From positions 161,639 to 225,638 of the forward strand of contig NZ_JAFB01000019.1 of the NCBI RefSeq assembly GCF_000519205.1: a stretch of 64,000 nt of DNA, read 5' to 3'. Under the pieces are notes generated by a model. It ran no database searches, was not told where the DNA came from, and saw only the letters and a program-made list of their open reading frames with translations. Of the stretch, positions 8,219-19,065 are shown in pieces; position 1 is the first letter of the stretch, and every line of letters starts with the position of its first letter. The DNA is from Amycolatopsis taiwanensis DSM 45107. Its GTDB lineage: Bacteria; Actinomycetota; Actinomycetes; Mycobacteriales; Pseudonocardiaceae. A program made the position numbers and the translations under genes.

Positions 8219-9357
8219 GACTTACGCTCCCAGAAGGCCGGGCCGACCGGCTCGACGAAGTCGCTGCGGGCGACCAGATACCCGTCCGCACTCACCGTGA
8301 TCGGCAGCTGGGGCAACGCACGGGTAGCCGGGCCGAAGATCGGCTTTCCGTAGTGTAGCGCGTCGAACTGCGATTGGTGGCACGGACAAAGGATGCGGTT
8401 GGTGCGCTGCTCGAACAGCGACGCCGGGCAACCCACGTGTGTGCAGATCTTGCTGTAGGCGTAGTACTCGCCGAAGTTGAAGTCCTCCTGCCCCTGGCGC
8501 TTGACCACGCGGGCCGCGTCCTCGGGCCGGAGCCGGATGAGCATGACCGGCGTGTCCGAGCGGTTGAAGACCGCCGAGAGCTTCTCCGGGTCGTTGCGCT
8601 CGGACTCGTGGAACGGGAAGACGGTCTCCATACCGCCGGCGTCCAGGTCCTCCGGGCGGAGCAGGACGATGTCGTGCGAGTTGCCGGTGTAGCGGCGCAG
8701 GTACACGACGTCGCCCGGGTGCTCCGGCCCCCACGGGGTGTGCCACAGCGTGTTCGCCGGGTCGGGCTCCGTCCACGGGTTCTTGATGAACGACGCGACC
8801 GGCAGCGCGACCAGACCAAGGCCGAGCGCGCCACCGCCGAGCGCGGCGCTGCGCTTGATCAGCGACCGGCGGGCGATGGTGCTGCGGTGACCCGCATCCT
8901 CCAGGTGCGCGACGATCGTCTTCCTGTCGATCTCCGACGAGCCCTCGCCGCCGCCGTCGTGACGCTCCTGCACGGCCAGCTCGTGCGGGATGAACCTCTT
9001 GGTGTAGAGCAGGATCCCGACCCCGAGGCCGAGAATCGCGAGGCCGAGCGTGACCCCGAGCGCGGGGGTGTACAGGCTGTACCAGAAGGTTCCCTCGGCT
9101 TCCGGGGCCTTGTACCGCCAGACGTCGGGCCAGCACAGCAGCACCACGAACGCCAGCCCGGCCAGCCCGGCGAGCAGGAACCACAGCGCGACGCCGCGCT
9201 CAGCGCGCTTCTCCGCCCTGGTGCCCTTGACCGGCCACGGGTCCGGGTAGTCGACGATCTCCACGCCGTCCAGCGCGCCGCCCAGCTTGAGCAGCTGGTC
9301 CCGGTCCATCTCGGCCAGTTCGGCTTCGGACGGCTCCCTTGCGTCCTTGCTATTCAT
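8215..9357 (-). CDS. qcrA: Cytochrome bc1 complex Rieske iron-sulfur subunit
   Basis: The 380-residue Rieske subunit that moves electrons from menaquinol to the diheme cytochrome QcrC. The 2Fe-2S ligands are visible: Cys305 and His307 in CTHVGCP, Cys324 and His327 in CPCHQSQFD, with Cys310 and Cys326 as the supporting disulfide. The long N-terminal part has three membrane segments (residues about 65-85, 105-130, 190-210), as expected for actinobacterial QcrA rather than the single-helix form. ATG 9357 overlaps the qcrC stop by ATGA; an upstream in-frame ATG at 9375 is less likely. Confidence 0.97.
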   Translation of the reverse strand: MNSKDAREPSEAELAEMDRDQLLKLGGALDGVEIVDYPDPWPVKGTRAEKRAERGVALWFLLAGLAGLAFVVLLCWPDVWRYKAPEAEGTFWYSLYTPALGVTLGLAILGLGVGILLYTKRFIPHELAVQERHDGGGEGSSEIDRKTIVAHLEDAGHRSTIARRSLIKRSAALGGGALGLGLVALPVASFIKNPWTEPDPANTLWHTPWGPEHPGDVVYLRRYTGNSHDIVLLRPEDLDAGGMETVFPFHESERNDPEKLSAVFNRSDTPVMLIRLRPEDAARVVKRQGQEDFNFGEYYAYSKICTHVGCPASLFEQRTNRILCPCHQSQFDALHYGKPIFGPATRALPQLPITVSADGYLVARSDFVEPVGPAFWERKS

Positions 9358-10172
9358 GCCCTCGATCCAATCCACAGGGTTACGCCGACGAGCGCAGCGA
9401 TCCCCACGATCCAGGCGATGACGCCCTCGGACGCCGGGCCGAAGCCGTTGAGCGAATCACCGCCCGGGCTGTTGTTGCTGTCGGACACCGACTTGATGTA
9501 AGCGATGATGTCCTTCTTCTCCTCCGGCGAGAGCTGCCGGTCGGAGAACCTCGGCATGTTCTCCGGGCCGGTGAGCATCGCGGTGTAGATCTGGTCCTCG
9601 TTGGCCGGGTCGAGGTTCGGCGCGTACTTCCCGGCGGACAGCGCACCACCACGGCCGGTGAAGTTGTGGCACGAGGCGCAGTTGAGGCGGAACAGCTCGC
9701 CGCCGCGGGCCGGGTCGTTGCCGCGCAGCGCGGCGCCGGTCTCCGCGGGCCGCTGAGGACCACCGCCGTTGGCCTGGATGTAGGCGCCGACCGCGTCGAT
9801 CTCCTCCGGCGTGAGCTTCGGCGGCTTGCGGTCGGCCTGGGCCTCCTGGCGCACCAGGGGCATCCGGCCGGACGAGGTCTGGAAGTACACCGCCGCGTCA
9901 CCGACGCCGATCAGGCTCGGTCCGCGGTCCTGCACGCCCTGCAGGTTCGAGCCGTGGCAGGTGATGCAGGTGTTGTTGTAGACCTGCTCGCCAAGGCGCA
10001 GCTGCGCGGGATCGCCCTGCGCCTGCGCGGTTTGGGGCTTTGGCACGAACACGGCGTACGCCGCGCCCGCGCCGAGCAGCGCCATACCCAGCGCGAGCAG
10101 GCCGGCGAACCGCCTGCGCAGCTTGGTGCGCGCACGGAACCGGCGCTCGGAGGTCTTCTTGCTGGTGGTCAT
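9354..10172 (-). CDS. qcrC: Cytochrome bc1 complex diheme cytochrome c subunit
   Basis: A 272-residue membrane-anchored cytochrome c with two CXXCH heme sites, Cys69-Cys72-His73 (CITCH) and Cys165-Cys168-His169 (CASCH). It passes electrons directly to CtaC, so no soluble cytochrome c is needed; this is known for the actinobacterial supercomplex. An N-terminal anchor ([20 protein letters not shown]) and a C-terminal helix ([20 protein letters not shown]) are clear. The start is ATG 10172 ([11 protein letters not shown]). The frame stays open upstream, but that stretch does not look coding. The order ctaE, qcrC, qcrA, qcrB is the actinobacterial norm. Confidence 0.96.
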   Translation of the reverse strand: MTTSKKTSERRFRARTKLRRRFAGLLALGMALLGAGAAYAVFVPKPQTAQAQGDPAQLRLGEQVYNNTCITCHGSNLQGVQDRGPSLIGVGDAAVYFQTSSGRMPLVRQEAQADRKPPKLTPEEIDAVGAYIQANGGGPQRPAETGAALRGNDPARGGELFRLNCASCHNFTGRGGALSAGKYAPNLDPANEDQIYTAMLTGPENMPRFSDRQLSPEEKKDIIAYIKSVSDSNNSPGGDSLNGFGPASEGVIAWIVGIAALVGVTLWIGSRA

Positions 10173-10218
10173 CTCTGCGGCAACCCTTGCTGTCGGAATA
10201 CGGAGGAGGGCCCTGCGG

Positions 10219-10842
10219 TCAGGGGAGGATCTCGATGACCGCGAACAGGCCAATCCACACGATGTCGACGAAGTGCCAGTAGTACGACACCACGATCGCC
10301 GACGTCGCCTGCGCGGGCGTGAACTTGCTCAGCTTGGTGCGGATGAGCAGGTAGATGAACGCGACGAGCCCACCCGCCACATGCAGACCGTGGAAACCGG
10401 TCGCGACGAAGAAGATCGAGCCCCATGGGCCCGACGGGATGGTCACGCCTTCCTCGACCAGGCTGGCGTACTCACCCGCCTGACCAGCGAGAAAGATCGC
10501 GCCCATGATGAGGGTCACGACGTACCAGCGGCGCAGGCCGTAGACGTCCCCGCGCTCGGCGGCGAACACACCGAGCTGGCAGGTGAACGACGAGGCGACC
10601 AGGATGATCGTGAACGGCAGCGAGAACGGGATGTCCAGATGGATCGGCTCGCCGGTCGCCGGGTTGATCGGCGGCCAGACGCCCGTGGAGTTCTGCGCCT
10701 TGATCGTGAAGAACATCGCGAACAGGCCGGCGAAGAACATGAGCTCGCTGGAAAGCCACACAATCGTGCCGACGCTGACCATGTTCGGCCGGTTCAGCGA
10801 GTGCACACGCTGGCTGATGGAGGGAGCTGTCACGAGTCGCAT
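10219..10842 (-). CDS. ctaE: Cytochrome c oxidase (aa3) subunit III
   Basis: The 207-residue subunit III of the aa3 oxidase, with several membrane helices. Conserved sequence runs [20 protein letters not shown], then [34 protein letters not shown] and [18 protein letters not shown] 10842 (MRLVTAP) has AGAGGA close upstream; a TTG at 10857 and a GTG at 10833 are alternatives. It heads the qcr cluster and faces away from a plus-strand gene at 10926. Subunit I (ctaD) is not in the window, as in mycobacteria where it lies elsewhere. Confidence 0.96.
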   Translation of the reverse strand: MRLVTAPSISQRVHSLNRPNMVSVGTIVWLSSELMFFAGLFAMFFTIKAQNSTGVWPPINPATGEPIHLDIPFSLPFTIILVASSFTCQLGVFAAERGDVYGLRRWYVVTLIMGAIFLAGQAGEYASLVEEGVTIPSGPWGSIFFVATGFHGLHVAGGLVAFIYLLIRTKLSKFTPAQATSAIVVSYYWHFVDIVWIGLFAVIEILP

Positions 10843-10925
10843 TATGTCCTCTGGCAAACCGGCCCGCCGCGTCGGGTCTGGGGCATGCGAGTCAGGACCG
10901 CGGACGCGGTAGACGAGGAGTGGCC

Positions 10926-11342
10926 ATGAGCCCGCGGAATCGACTGTTTCGACTGTTCAGAAGGCCTGTGGAGGAAGAGCTGACGATCGACGCGCCCGAT
11001 CTTGCCGTGGTGGCCGAGGCGTTCGATCCCGCGGAAGCCGATTCGGCCGTGCTGTGCAGGTCACACCGCTGGAACCCGGCGCGCGCGGCCGTGCTGCGGC
11101 ACCATCTCTCGCTTCCGGCGGAGGGCATCGATACCGCGGCACGGATCTTGGCTCAGGACGGCTACCAGCTGCGCATGGCGCCCGACCAGCGAGAATCCGG
11201 CGAGGTCACGCGGGTCCACGCGGTGCGCGTGCAGGTACTGGACGCCCTGGGTTGCGCCCAGGAACGCGCTCGGATGGCGGGGCTGGCACAGCGGCTCGGC
11301 GGCGACGCGCTGGGCTGGGACGCCCTGCAGCCGCCGGCGTGA
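10926..11342 (+). CDS. Conserved hypothetical protein divergent from ctaE
   Basis: A 138-residue cytoplasmic protein starting at ATG 10926 with GAGGAG five bases before it. The N-terminus is basic ([16 protein letters not shown]). The middle ([16 protein letters not shown]) is followed by a predicted helical stretch ([35 protein letters not shown]), with no membrane segment. I do not recognise a characterised family. Its place between ctaE and trpD suggests a gene conserved in this family of actinomycetes, but no function follows from that. Confidence 0.75.
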   Translation: MSPRNRLFRLFRRPVEEELTIDAPDLAVVAEAFDPAEADSAVLCRSHRWNPARAAVLRHHLSLPAEGIDTAARILAQDGYQLRMAPDQRESGEVTRVHAVRVQVLDALGCAQERARMAGLAQRLGGDALGWDALQPPA

Positions 11343-11491
11343 ACCGGCAGGGTGAGATCGGACACGTCCACCGCGGGGCCGGGCGAAAGCGCCATCTCGC
11401 CATGCGGCCGGGGCGGAAATCACGCCGCCGGTGGTAATCGGTGGCGGATTGGTGTTCGCAGCGGTGGGCGCGAACACTAGCATCTCCAGAC

Positions 11492-11902
11492 ATGAGCGAG
11501 CAGGCGATGAGGGTACTGGTGTTCAGCCACCGGGCGGACGTGCGCGAGTCGATCACCTCGGCCGTGGGCCGACGTCCGGCCGCCGACCTCGGCCGGGTCG
11601 AGTACGTGGAGGCCACGGGGGTCGGCGAGGTGATCACCGAGATGGACGAGGGCGACATCGACCTCGCGATCCTCGACGGTGAGGCGCAGCCGACCGGCGG
11701 GATCGGGCTGTGCCGCCAGCTCAAGAACGAGATCGAGGACTGCCCACCTATCGTGGTCGCGGTGCGCCGCAAGGACGACCGGTGGCTGGCCACCTGGTCA
11801 CAGGCCGACGCCGTGCTGGTGCACCCGCTCGACCCGCTGTCGGCCGCCGAGACTGTCGCCGACGTCCTGCGGGGGCAACGCATTCCCACCGTGCACGCAT
11901 GA
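11492..11902 (+). CDS. Degenerate response-regulator receiver domain protein
   Basis: A 136-residue stand-alone protein with the fold pattern of a CheY-like receiver: [16 protein letters not shown], then [35 protein letters not shown] and [19 protein letters not shown]. The central aspartate (ILDGE) is kept, but the acidic pair after the first strand is replaced by S-H-R-A-D, and the conserved lysine before the last helix is a histidine (VHPLDP). Standard phosphotransfer is therefore doubtful. It has no output domain and no histidine kinase beside it. It stands just upstream of trpD on the same strand. Start ATG 11492. Confidence 0.8.
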   Translation: MSEQAMRVLVFSHRADVRESITSAVGRRPAADLGRVEYVEATGVGEVITEMDEGDIDLAILDGEAQPTGGIGLCRQLKNEIEDCPPIVVAVRRKDDRWLATWSQADAVLVHPLDPLSAAETVADVLRGQRIPTVHA

Positions 11903-12023
11903 CGGGCGTTGTGACCCCCTTGGCGTGGCGGCGGGGCGCCCTCGTCGCGGCCTTGACTCGATCCCCTACGCAGCGCCCCGCCGACACGGTCGCGGTCGCG
12001 CGCACACTCGCGAAGGAAACAGC

Positions 12024-13049
12024 GTGACCGACCAAACCTGGCCTGCCGTGCTCACCCGGCTCATCGCCGGGGCCGACCTGTCCGAACAGGACGCCGCGTG
12101 GGCGATGGACCAGATCATGTCGGGCGCCGCGACGGAAGCGCAGATCGGTGCCTTCGCGGTCGCCCTGCGCGCCAAGGGCGAGACGCCCGAGGAGATTTCC
12201 GGTATGGCCGAGGCCATGCTCGCCCACGCGCACCGGGTACAGCTCGACCGGCCTGCCGTGGACGTGGTCGGCACCGGGGGTGACCGGTCCGGCTCGGTCA
12301 ACATCTCCACCATGTCCGCGCTCGTCGTGGCGGCCGCCGGGGTCCCGGTGGTCAAGCACGGCAACCGGTCGGCCTCGTCGAAATCCGGCGCCGCGGACGT
12401 GCTGGAGGCGCTCGGCGTCGCGATCTCCCTGCCCGCCGAGGGCGTGCGGCGCTGCGTGGCGGAACTGGGCATCGGCTTCTGCTTCGCGCCCGTGTTCCAC
12501 CCTGGCTTCCGGCACGCCGGGCCGCCGCGCAGCCAGCTGGGCGTGCCGACGACGTTCAACCTGCTCGGCCCGCTGACCAACCCCGCCCAGCCGGGCGCCG
12601 GGCTGATCGGGTGCGCCTACCCGGACAAGGCCAGGGCGCTGGCGGAGGTGTTCGCCCGCCGCGGCGCCAGCGTGCTCGTGGTACGCGGCGACGACGGCCT
12701 CGACGAGATCACCACCACGACGAGCACGTCGGTGTGGGTCGTCTCCGGCGGCCAGGTCCGTGCAGAGCGCTTCGACGCATCCACTTTGGATATCCCACGG
12801 GCGGCCGCGGAAGACCTGCGCGGCGGGACGGCGGAGATCAACGCGGAGGTCGTGCGCGAACTGGTCGCCGGCAAGCCCGGACCGGTGCGCGACGCCGTGC
12901 TCATCAATGCCGCGGGCGCGGTGGCCGCGCACACCGGGTTCACCGCTTCCCTGACCGACGACCTGGCCGCCGCCCTGTCCCGGGTGGCCGAGGCGATCGA
13001 CTCCGGCGCCGCCGCGGAGCTGCTGACCCGCTGGTCTTCGTACCGCTAG
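12024..13049 (+). CDS. trpD: Anthranilate phosphoribosyltransferase
   Basis: A 341-residue enzyme that joins anthranilate to PRPP in tryptophan synthesis. Motifs include [18 protein letters not shown] (PRPP loop), [14 protein letters not shown] (anthranilate/PRPP site) and [11 protein letters not shown] (metal-binding acidic pair). The start is a GTG at 12024 ([19 protein letters not shown]) with GAAGGAA upstream. It stands alone, away from other trp genes, in the same place beside ctaE as in Mycobacterium (Rv2192c). A hairpin at 13089-13127 ends it. Confidence 0.97.
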   Translation: MTDQTWPAVLTRLIAGADLSEQDAAWAMDQIMSGAATEAQIGAFAVALRAKGETPEEISGMAEAMLAHAHRVQLDRPAVDVVGTGGDRSGSVNISTMSALVVAAAGVPVVKHGNRSASSKSGAADVLEALGVAISLPAEGVRRCVAELGIGFCFAPVFHPGFRHAGPPRSQLGVPTTFNLLGPLTNPAQPGAGLIGCAYPDKARALAEVFARRGASVLVVRGDDGLDEITTTTSTSVWVVSGGQVRAERFDASTLDIPRAAAEDLRGGTAEINAEVVRELVAGKPGPVRDAVLINAAGAVAAHTGFTASLTDDLAAALSRVAEAIDSGAAAELLTRWSSYR

Positions 13050-13088
13050 CAGACCGTCTCGCGTGACCTGCCAGGCGGTGCGGGTAGC

Positions 13089-13127
13089 GAAAGGGGCCGC
13101 GCGGGGATCTCCCGCACGGCCCCTTTC
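13089..13127. terminator. Terminator between trpD and ctaF
   Basis: An 11-bp outer stem (GAAAGGGGCCG / CGGCCCCTTTC) with a further GC-rich pairing inside lies between converging genes. On the plus strand it is followed by AAAATCTTTTT, so it looks like a true intrinsic terminator for trpD and may serve ctaF as well. Confidence 0.85.
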
Positions 13128-13136
13128 AAAATCTTT

Positions 13137-13556
13137 TTACTCGTGGTTGGGGCCGGTGTGGTACTCGAAGACCAGCCCACCGACGGTGATCAGGATCAGC
13201 ACGCCGGCAACGACGATCAGCCAGATGTGGAAGAACGCCAGCGCGATCCCGCAGGTGGCCACCGCGGCGGCCATGCCGATCGGCCAGTAGCTGCCGGGGC
13301 TGAAGAAACCCATTTCGCCGGCGCCGTCGCTGACCTCGGCGTCCTCGCGGTCCTCGGGGCGAGGCTCGATGCGGCGTGAGACGAACCGGATGTAGCTGCC
13401 CGCGATGAGCGAGAGACCGCCGGTGAGGCCGAGCGCGACCACGCCGATCGGCTCGATGCCGAACCCACTGAACTTGGCTGTGGTGACGCCGTAGATAACG
13501 GCGACAATCAAGCAGAATCCCGTGACCAGATCGAAAATCCGGGCTTCGACCTTCAT
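13137..13556 (-). CDS. ctaF: Actinobacterial cytochrome c oxidase subunit IV
   Basis: A 139-residue membrane protein with four predicted helices: IFDLVTGFCLIVAVIYGV, PIGVVALGLTGGLSLIAGSY, PIGMAAAVATCGIALAF and LIVVAGVLILITVGGLVF. The GFFSPGSYWPI segment is typical of the actinobacterial subunit IV. It supports the aa3 oxidase core. It lies 13 bases downstream of ctaC on the same strand and ends at a shared terminator with trpD. Confidence 0.95.
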   Translation of the reverse strand: MKVEARIFDLVTGFCLIVAVIYGVTTAKFSGFGIEPIGVVALGLTGGLSLIAGSYIRFVSRRIEPRPEDREDAEVSDGAGEMGFFSPGSYWPIGMAAAVATCGIALAFFHIWLIVVAGVLILITVGGLVFEYHTGPNHE

Positions 13557-13569
13557 GGAGCTATCCCTC

Positions 13570-14466
13570 TCAGCGGGCGGTGCGGTCGGTGTTGAACGGT
13601 TCTGTGGTCACCGCGTGGGGTGTGCACAACTCGCCACAGTTCAGCGCGGCCAGTGCCTCTGCCGCCGTGTTCGGCAACCCGGTGGCCGGGTTGACCTGCG
13701 TACGCAACTGAATGTAGCGCGCGTACTCGTCCGCCGGCAGGGCCCGGACCTCGAAGTTCATCATCGAGTGATAAGTGCCGCACAGCTCGGCGCAGCGGCC
13801 GACGAAGGACCCGGGCCGGTCGATCGTGTTCTGGAACGAGGAGTCCTGGTTGTTCTTCTCCGGGTAGGGGAAGACGTCGCGCTTGAAGTTGAACTCCGGC
13901 ACCCAGAACGAGTGGATCACGTCGGTGGAGCGCAGGTTGTACTGGATGGTCTTGCCGACCGGAACGACCAGGAGCGGGATCTCCGAGGAGCTGCCGATGG
14001 TCTTGATCATCTGACCATTGGCGTCCTTGGCCTCCGCCGGGTAGTCGAACTCCCAGTTCCACTGGAAGGCGACCACGTCGACCGTCACGTCCGGGTTGGG
14101 CTTCTTGTCCAGCACCTGGCTTTCGGTCGTCGCGGTGAAGAAGAACAGCACGCAGACCATGACCAGCGGCAGCACGACACAGAACAGTTCGAGCGGCACG
14201 TTGTACTGGAACTGGCGGGGCAGCGCGGTCGGGTCGGCGTTCTTCTTCCTGCGGTGGAAGGCCGAGGACCAGAAGATCAATCCCCACACGATCACGCCGA
14301 CGACCAACGCCGCGATGACGGACCAGGTCCACAGCCAGCGCATCTTGGCGGCCTGCTCGGTGACGCCGACCGGCCAGCCGAAGCGCAGCACCTCGTCACC
14401 CGAGCACCCAGTCGCCAGCAGCGCGACCAACCCGGCCAGCGCGGCGACCTTACCGACCCTCTTCAA
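13570..14466 (-). CDS. ctaC: Cytochrome c oxidase subunit II (lipoprotein)
   Basis: A 298-residue CuA-bearing subunit II that takes electrons from QcrC. The TTG at 14466 has GAGGAGG six bases upstream and gives MKRVGKVAALAGLVALLATGC, a lipoprotein signal with lipobox LATGC; a GTG at 14520 would give a longer form. Two membrane helices follow (WTWSVIAALVVGVIVWGLIF and LFCVVLPLVMVCVLFFF). The CuA site appears in GRCAELCGTYHSMM, and HSFWVPEFNFK supplies the first histidine. It is divergent from asnB and forms an operon with ctaF. Confidence 0.95.
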   Translation of the reverse strand: MKRVGKVAALAGLVALLATGCSGDEVLRFGWPVGVTEQAAKMRWLWTWSVIAALVVGVIVWGLIFWSSAFHRRKKNADPTALPRQFQYNVPLELFCVVLPLVMVCVLFFFTATTESQVLDKKPNPDVTVDVVAFQWNWEFDYPAEAKDANGQMIKTIGSSSEIPLLVVPVGKTIQYNLRSTDVIHSFWVPEFNFKRDVFPYPEKNNQDSSFQNTIDRPGSFVGRCAELCGTYHSMMNFEVRALPADEYARYIQLRTQVNPATGLPNTAAEALAALNCGELCTPHAVTTEPFNTDRTAR

Positions 14467-14643
14467 CCCAGGCCTCCTCGATTTCTGGCGTGACAGCCGG
14501 AGTCTAGCTGTCGTGTTCACCGGGTCCGTTGAGGGTGGTGGTGGGAGACATTCCCGGCCGACCAAGGGGTAACGGGTGACACAACGGCCGCCCGGCATAC
14601 TGGGCGCCCGACAACCAGTGACGACGCAAGGGTGTGAGTACAC

Positions 14644-16578
14644 GTGTGCGGCCTGCTTGGACTGGTCTGTGCCAGTGAGAACGACGCTGCCAAGGCCCGT
14701 GACGCGCTCGGCGCTGCCCTGCGCTGCCAGCGCCACCGCGGCCCGGACGAGACCGACACCTGGGCCGACGCCGAGGTCGTCTACGGCTTCAACCGGCTCG
14801 CGTTCATCGACGTCGAGCACGCCCATCAGCCGCTGACCTGGGGTCCGCCGGAGTCACCCCACCGTTACACGCTGAACTTCAACGGCGAGATCTACAACTA
14901 CCTCGAGCTGCGCGAAGAGCTCACCGCCGAGCACGGTGCGAAATTCGCCACAGCCGGCGACGGCGAAGCGATCGTGGCGGCCTACCACTACTGGGGCCCG
15001 GCCGCGGTGAGCCGGCTGCGCGGCATGTTCGCGTTCCTGCTCTGGGACGCCGACGAAAAGGTCCTCTTCGGAGCGCGCGACCCGTTCGGCATCAAGCCGC
15101 TGTTCTACTCGTCGGGTCCCGGTGGCACGGCGTTCTCCAGTGAGAAGAAGAGCCTGCTCGAGCTGTCTACTGTGCTCGGTGTACGTGAGGAACTCGACAC
15201 CAAGGCGCTGCAGCACTACCTCACGCTGCAGTACGTGCCCGAGCCCGAGTCGCTGCACACGGGCATCCGCAGGATCGAGTCGGGAACCTCGTTCACCGTC
15301 TCGCCGGGCGGCAAGCTGACCCAGGAACGCTATTTCTTCCCGGTGTTCAACGCGACACCGGTGCGCTCCGAGGCCGAGGCCACGGCGCTGCACGAGCGGA
15401 TCGCCGCGGCGATGCGGGACTCGGTCGCCAAGCACATGATCGCCGACCCGGACATCACGGTGGGCACGTTCCTCTCCGGCGGCATCGACTCGACCGCGAT
15501 CGCGGCGCTGGCCAAGGAGCAGAACCCGAATCTCATCGCGTTCACCACCGGCTTCGAGCGCGAGGGCTACTCCGAAGTGGACGTGGCGGCCGAGTCGGCG
15601 GCCGCGATCGGCGTGAAGCACGTGATCCGCACGGTGTCAGCCGACGAGATGATGGACACGCTGCCGCTGATCGTCTGGTACCTCGACGACCCGGTGGCCG
15701 ACCCGGCGCTGGTGCCCTTGTGGTTCATCGCACGCGAGGCCCGCAAGCACGTCAAGGCGGTGCTCTCCGGCGAAGGCTCGGACGAGCTGTTCGGCGGTTA
15801 CACCATCTACAACGAGCCGATCTCACTCGCGCCGTTCGAGAAGGTGCCGGGCGGGGTGCGGCGGCTGCTCGGCAAGGTGTCGGAGAAGATCCCCGAAGGG
15901 ACCCGCGGCAAGGACCTGCTGCGGCGAGGCTCACTGACCCTTGAGGAGCGTTACTACGGCAACGCGCGGATCTTCCGCGACGACCAGTTGCGGGGTGTGC
16001 TCCGCAACTTCGTCGAAGGGGTCGGGCATCGCGACGTCACCGCCGAGCACTACCGGACGTCGGCGGGCTGGGACCCGGTGGCGCGGATGCAGCACGTGGA
16101 CCTGTTCACCTGGCTGCGCGGCGACATCCTGGTCAAGGCGGACAAGGTGACCATGGCGAACTCGCTGGAGCTGCGGGTGCCGTTCCTGGACGCCGAGGTG
16201 TTCAAGGTCGCGGCGAGTATCCCGTTGGAGCAGAAGGTCACCCGCGAGACCACCAAGTACGCGCTGCGGCGGGCGCTGGAGGGGATCGTGCCCGGGCACG
16301 TGCTCAACCGTCGCAAGCTGGGTTTCCCGGTGCCGATCCGGTTGTGGCTGCGGGACGAGATGTACGACTGGGCGCGGGGCATCATCAACGACTCCGGCAC
16401 CGGCGCGCTGCTCGACAAGGCCGCGGTGCTGCGGCTGCTGGAGGAGCACAAGGCCGGGACCCTGGACCACAGCCGCCGGCTGTGGGCCCTGCTGGTCTTC
16501 ATGGTGTGGCACGGCATCTTCATCGAGCACCGCATCAAGCCCGAGGTGCCCGAGCCCGCCTACCCGGTGCGGATCTGA
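14644..16578 (+). CDS. asnB: Asparagine synthase, glutamine-hydrolysing
   Basis: A 644-residue class-II glutamine amidotransferase joined to an asparagine synthetase domain. The GTG at 14644 places the catalytic cysteine at position 2 (MCGLLGLV). The glutaminase part includes RLAFIDVEHAHQPL and NFNGEIYNY. The ATP PP-loop is FLSGGIDSTAIAAL, and SGEGSDELFGGY is also present. It makes Asn from Asp and glutamine; in mycobacteria the homologue (Rv2201) has also been tied to amidation of cell-wall peptides, so either role is possible. It is divergent from ctaC, and a tight palindrome follows the stop. Confidence 0.95.
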   Translation: MCGLLGLVCASENDAAKARDALGAALRCQRHRGPDETDTWADAEVVYGFNRLAFIDVEHAHQPLTWGPPESPHRYTLNFNGEIYNYLELREELTAEHGAKFATAGDGEAIVAAYHYWGPAAVSRLRGMFAFLLWDADEKVLFGARDPFGIKPLFYSSGPGGTAFSSEKKSLLELSTVLGVREELDTKALQHYLTLQYVPEPESLHTGIRRIESGTSFTVSPGGKLTQERYFFPVFNATPVRSEAEATALHERIAAAMRDSVAKHMIADPDITVGTFLSGGIDSTAIAALAKEQNPNLIAFTTGFEREGYSEVDVAAESAAAIGVKHVIRTVSADEMMDTLPLIVWYLDDPVADPALVPLWFIAREARKHVKAVLSGEGSDELFGGYTIYNEPISLAPFEKVPGGVRRLLGKVSEKIPEGTRGKDLLRRGSLTLEERYYGNARIFRDDQLRGVLRNFVEGVGHRDVTAEHYRTSAGWDPVARMQHVDLFTWLRGDILVKADKVTMANSLELRVPFLDAEVFKVAASIPLEQKVTRETTKYALRRALEGIVPGHVLNRRKLGFPVPIRLWLRDEMYDWARGIINDSGTGALLDKAAVLRLLEEHKAGTLDHSRRLWALLVFMVWHGIFIEHRIKPEVPEPAYPVRI

Positions 16579-16585
16579 GGCGTGC

Positions 16586-16610
16586 AGGGTGGGGGCGCCG
16601 CCCCCACCCT
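16586..16610 (+). terminator. GC-rich palindrome after asnB
   Basis: AGGGTGGGGGCG and CGCCCCCACCCT form a 12-bp stem around a single base just after the asnB stop. It is probably an asnB terminator and also resembles the scattered GGGGCNCCGCCCC modules. A second, weaker module (GGGGACAAGCGCCCAGACCCCC) lies at about 16660-16681. Confidence 0.6.
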
Positions 16611-16681
16611 GAACCCCTTGACAGCGCTGCCCCTGCGGGATAGCAACCCACACTGGGCTGGGGACAAGCGCCCAGACCCCC

Positions 16682-17725
<1,044 letters not shown>

Positions 17726-17845
17726 CTACCGGTAGGTAGAGCTGTCGTGGCTCCCCTGCGCGCTCCGGCGCCCGGGGAATGGATCGTCGATGACGCCTGC
17801 CACCCGCGCGTGACCGGCCTTGACGAGTAGTGCGGAAAAAGCGAA

Positions 17846-17867
17846 GCGGGGTCCCGAAGGACCCCGC
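17846..17867 (-). terminator. Intrinsic terminator of the erpA-like gene
   Basis: A 9-bp stem GCGGGGTCC / GGACCCCGC with a stable tetraloop. On the minus strand it is followed by TTCGCTTTTTCC, a clear T-run, just after the stop of the Fe-S carrier gene. Confidence 0.9.
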
Positions 17868-17878
17868 ACGCCGCTGCC

Positions 17879-18253
17879 TCAGTGGAACGAGTCCCCGCAC
17901 GCGCACGATCCGGTGGCGTTCGGGTTGTCGATCGTGAAGCCCTGCTTCTCGATGCTGTCCACGAAGTCGATCACGGCGCCCTGCACGTACGGCGCGCTCA
18001 TCCGGTCGACGGCCACACGCAGGCCGTCGAAGTCGCGGAACAGGTCGCCGTCGAGCGTGCGCTCGTCGAAGAACAGCTGGTACCGCAGGCCCGCGCAGCC
18101 GCCGGGCTGGACTGCGATCCGCAGGTGCATGTCATCGCGGCCCTCTTGCTCCAGCAGGGCCTTCGCCTTGGCGGCCGCGGCGTCGGTCAGGTTCACGCCG
18201 TGGGTGGCCTCGCCGGCCTCGGCCTGGGTGCCGGTCTGCTCAGCGGTCGTCAT
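17879..18253 (-). CDS. HesB/IscA-type iron-sulfur cluster insertion protein (ErpA-like)
   Basis: A 124-residue A-type Fe-S carrier. Three cluster cysteines are present in GGCAGLRYQ and GSCACGDSF, and the family core QPGGCAGLRYQLFFDE is intact. It would hand Fe-S clusters to target enzymes in the cytoplasm; LipA, also encoded here, is a plausible client but that is inference. ATG 18253 is preceded by GAGGGAG. The matching mycobacterial gene is Rv2204c, which supports the neighbour-based call. Confidence 0.93.
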   Translation of the reverse strand: MTTAEQTGTQAEAGEATHGVNLTDAAAAKAKALLEQEGRDDMHLRIAVQPGGCAGLRYQLFFDERTLDGDLFRDFDGLRVAVDRMSAPYVQGAVIDFVDSIEKQGFTIDNPNATGSCACGDSFH

Positions 18254-18392
18254 TGCACTCCCTCGGTCTTGCGTGCGGCGGGCACGACATTCGTCCTGGT
18301 GAACACAACAACCGTGGTGCCCGATCTGTTCCATGGTTACATACCGGTCGACCGCGTGAACACCTGCGCCGGACCTGGAATATCCTGACCGG

Positions 18393-19055
18393 GTGAGATT
18401 CCTACGTCGCAGCGGCACTACCACCGAAGAGAGCCCGCAGGCCGCCCAGGATGCGGACGCGTCGAGTATCGAATCTCACACCAACAACAAGGGCTATACC
18501 CCCGGCAAGGGCCGCGCCACCCCCTCGCGGCGCGAGGCCGAAGGCAAGCGTCGTGGCCCGGTCGCGCCGCCGCCCCGCACCATGCGCGAGGCGATGAAGC
18601 GCAACAAGGAGTTGCGGAAGGCGAACCCGAACTACAAGGCCGAGCGGCGGGCCGAGGTGCGCGAGCGCCAGCGGCGCATGGCCGAGGGCGACGAGCGCTA
18701 CCTGCTGCCCCGCGACCGGGGACCGGTCAAGGCCCACGTGCGTGACCTGGTCGACTCGCGACGCAACTTCGCCGGCCTGTTCATGCCGATGGGCGTGCTG
18801 ATGATCGTCCTGCTGGTGGTGCCGTTGGCCATCGTCCAGCAGTACGGAACGCTGTTGTTCCTCGTGCTGCTGCTCAGCATGGCCGTCGACGGGTTCCTGT
18901 CCGGCCGGCGGATCAGCAGGCAGGTGCGGGCCAAGTTCCCCAAGGAGACGATCAGCGGCCGGTCCGTCGGCTGGTACGCGTTCGTCCGGTCCACGCAGAT
19001 CCGCAAGCTGCGGATTCCCAAGCCGCGCGTCAAGCCCGGCGACACCGTCTCCTGA
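18393..19055 (+). CDS. DUF3043 membrane protein
   Basis: A 220-residue protein of the actinobacterial DUF3043 family (Rv2206 type). The N-terminal ~100 residues are polar and basic (NNKGYTPGKGRATPSRREAE, RNKELRKANPNYKAERR). Two adjoining membrane helices follow (FMPMGVLMIVLLVVPLAIV and LLFLVLLLSMAVDGFLSG), with a basic C-terminus ending in KLRIPKPRVKPGD. GTG start at 18393. It is divergent from the Fe-S carrier gene. Function is not known. Confidence 0.9.
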   Translation: MRFLRRSGTTTEESPQAAQDADASSIESHTNNKGYTPGKGRATPSRREAEGKRRGPVAPPPRTMREAMKRNKELRKANPNYKAERRAEVRERQRRMAEGDERYLLPRDRGPVKAHVRDLVDSRRNFAGLFMPMGVLMIVLLVVPLAIVQQYGTLLFLVLLLSMAVDGFLSGRRISRQVRAKFPKETISGRSVGWYAFVRSTQIRKLRIPKPRVKPGDTVS

Positions 19056-19065
19056 TCGCCCGCCG

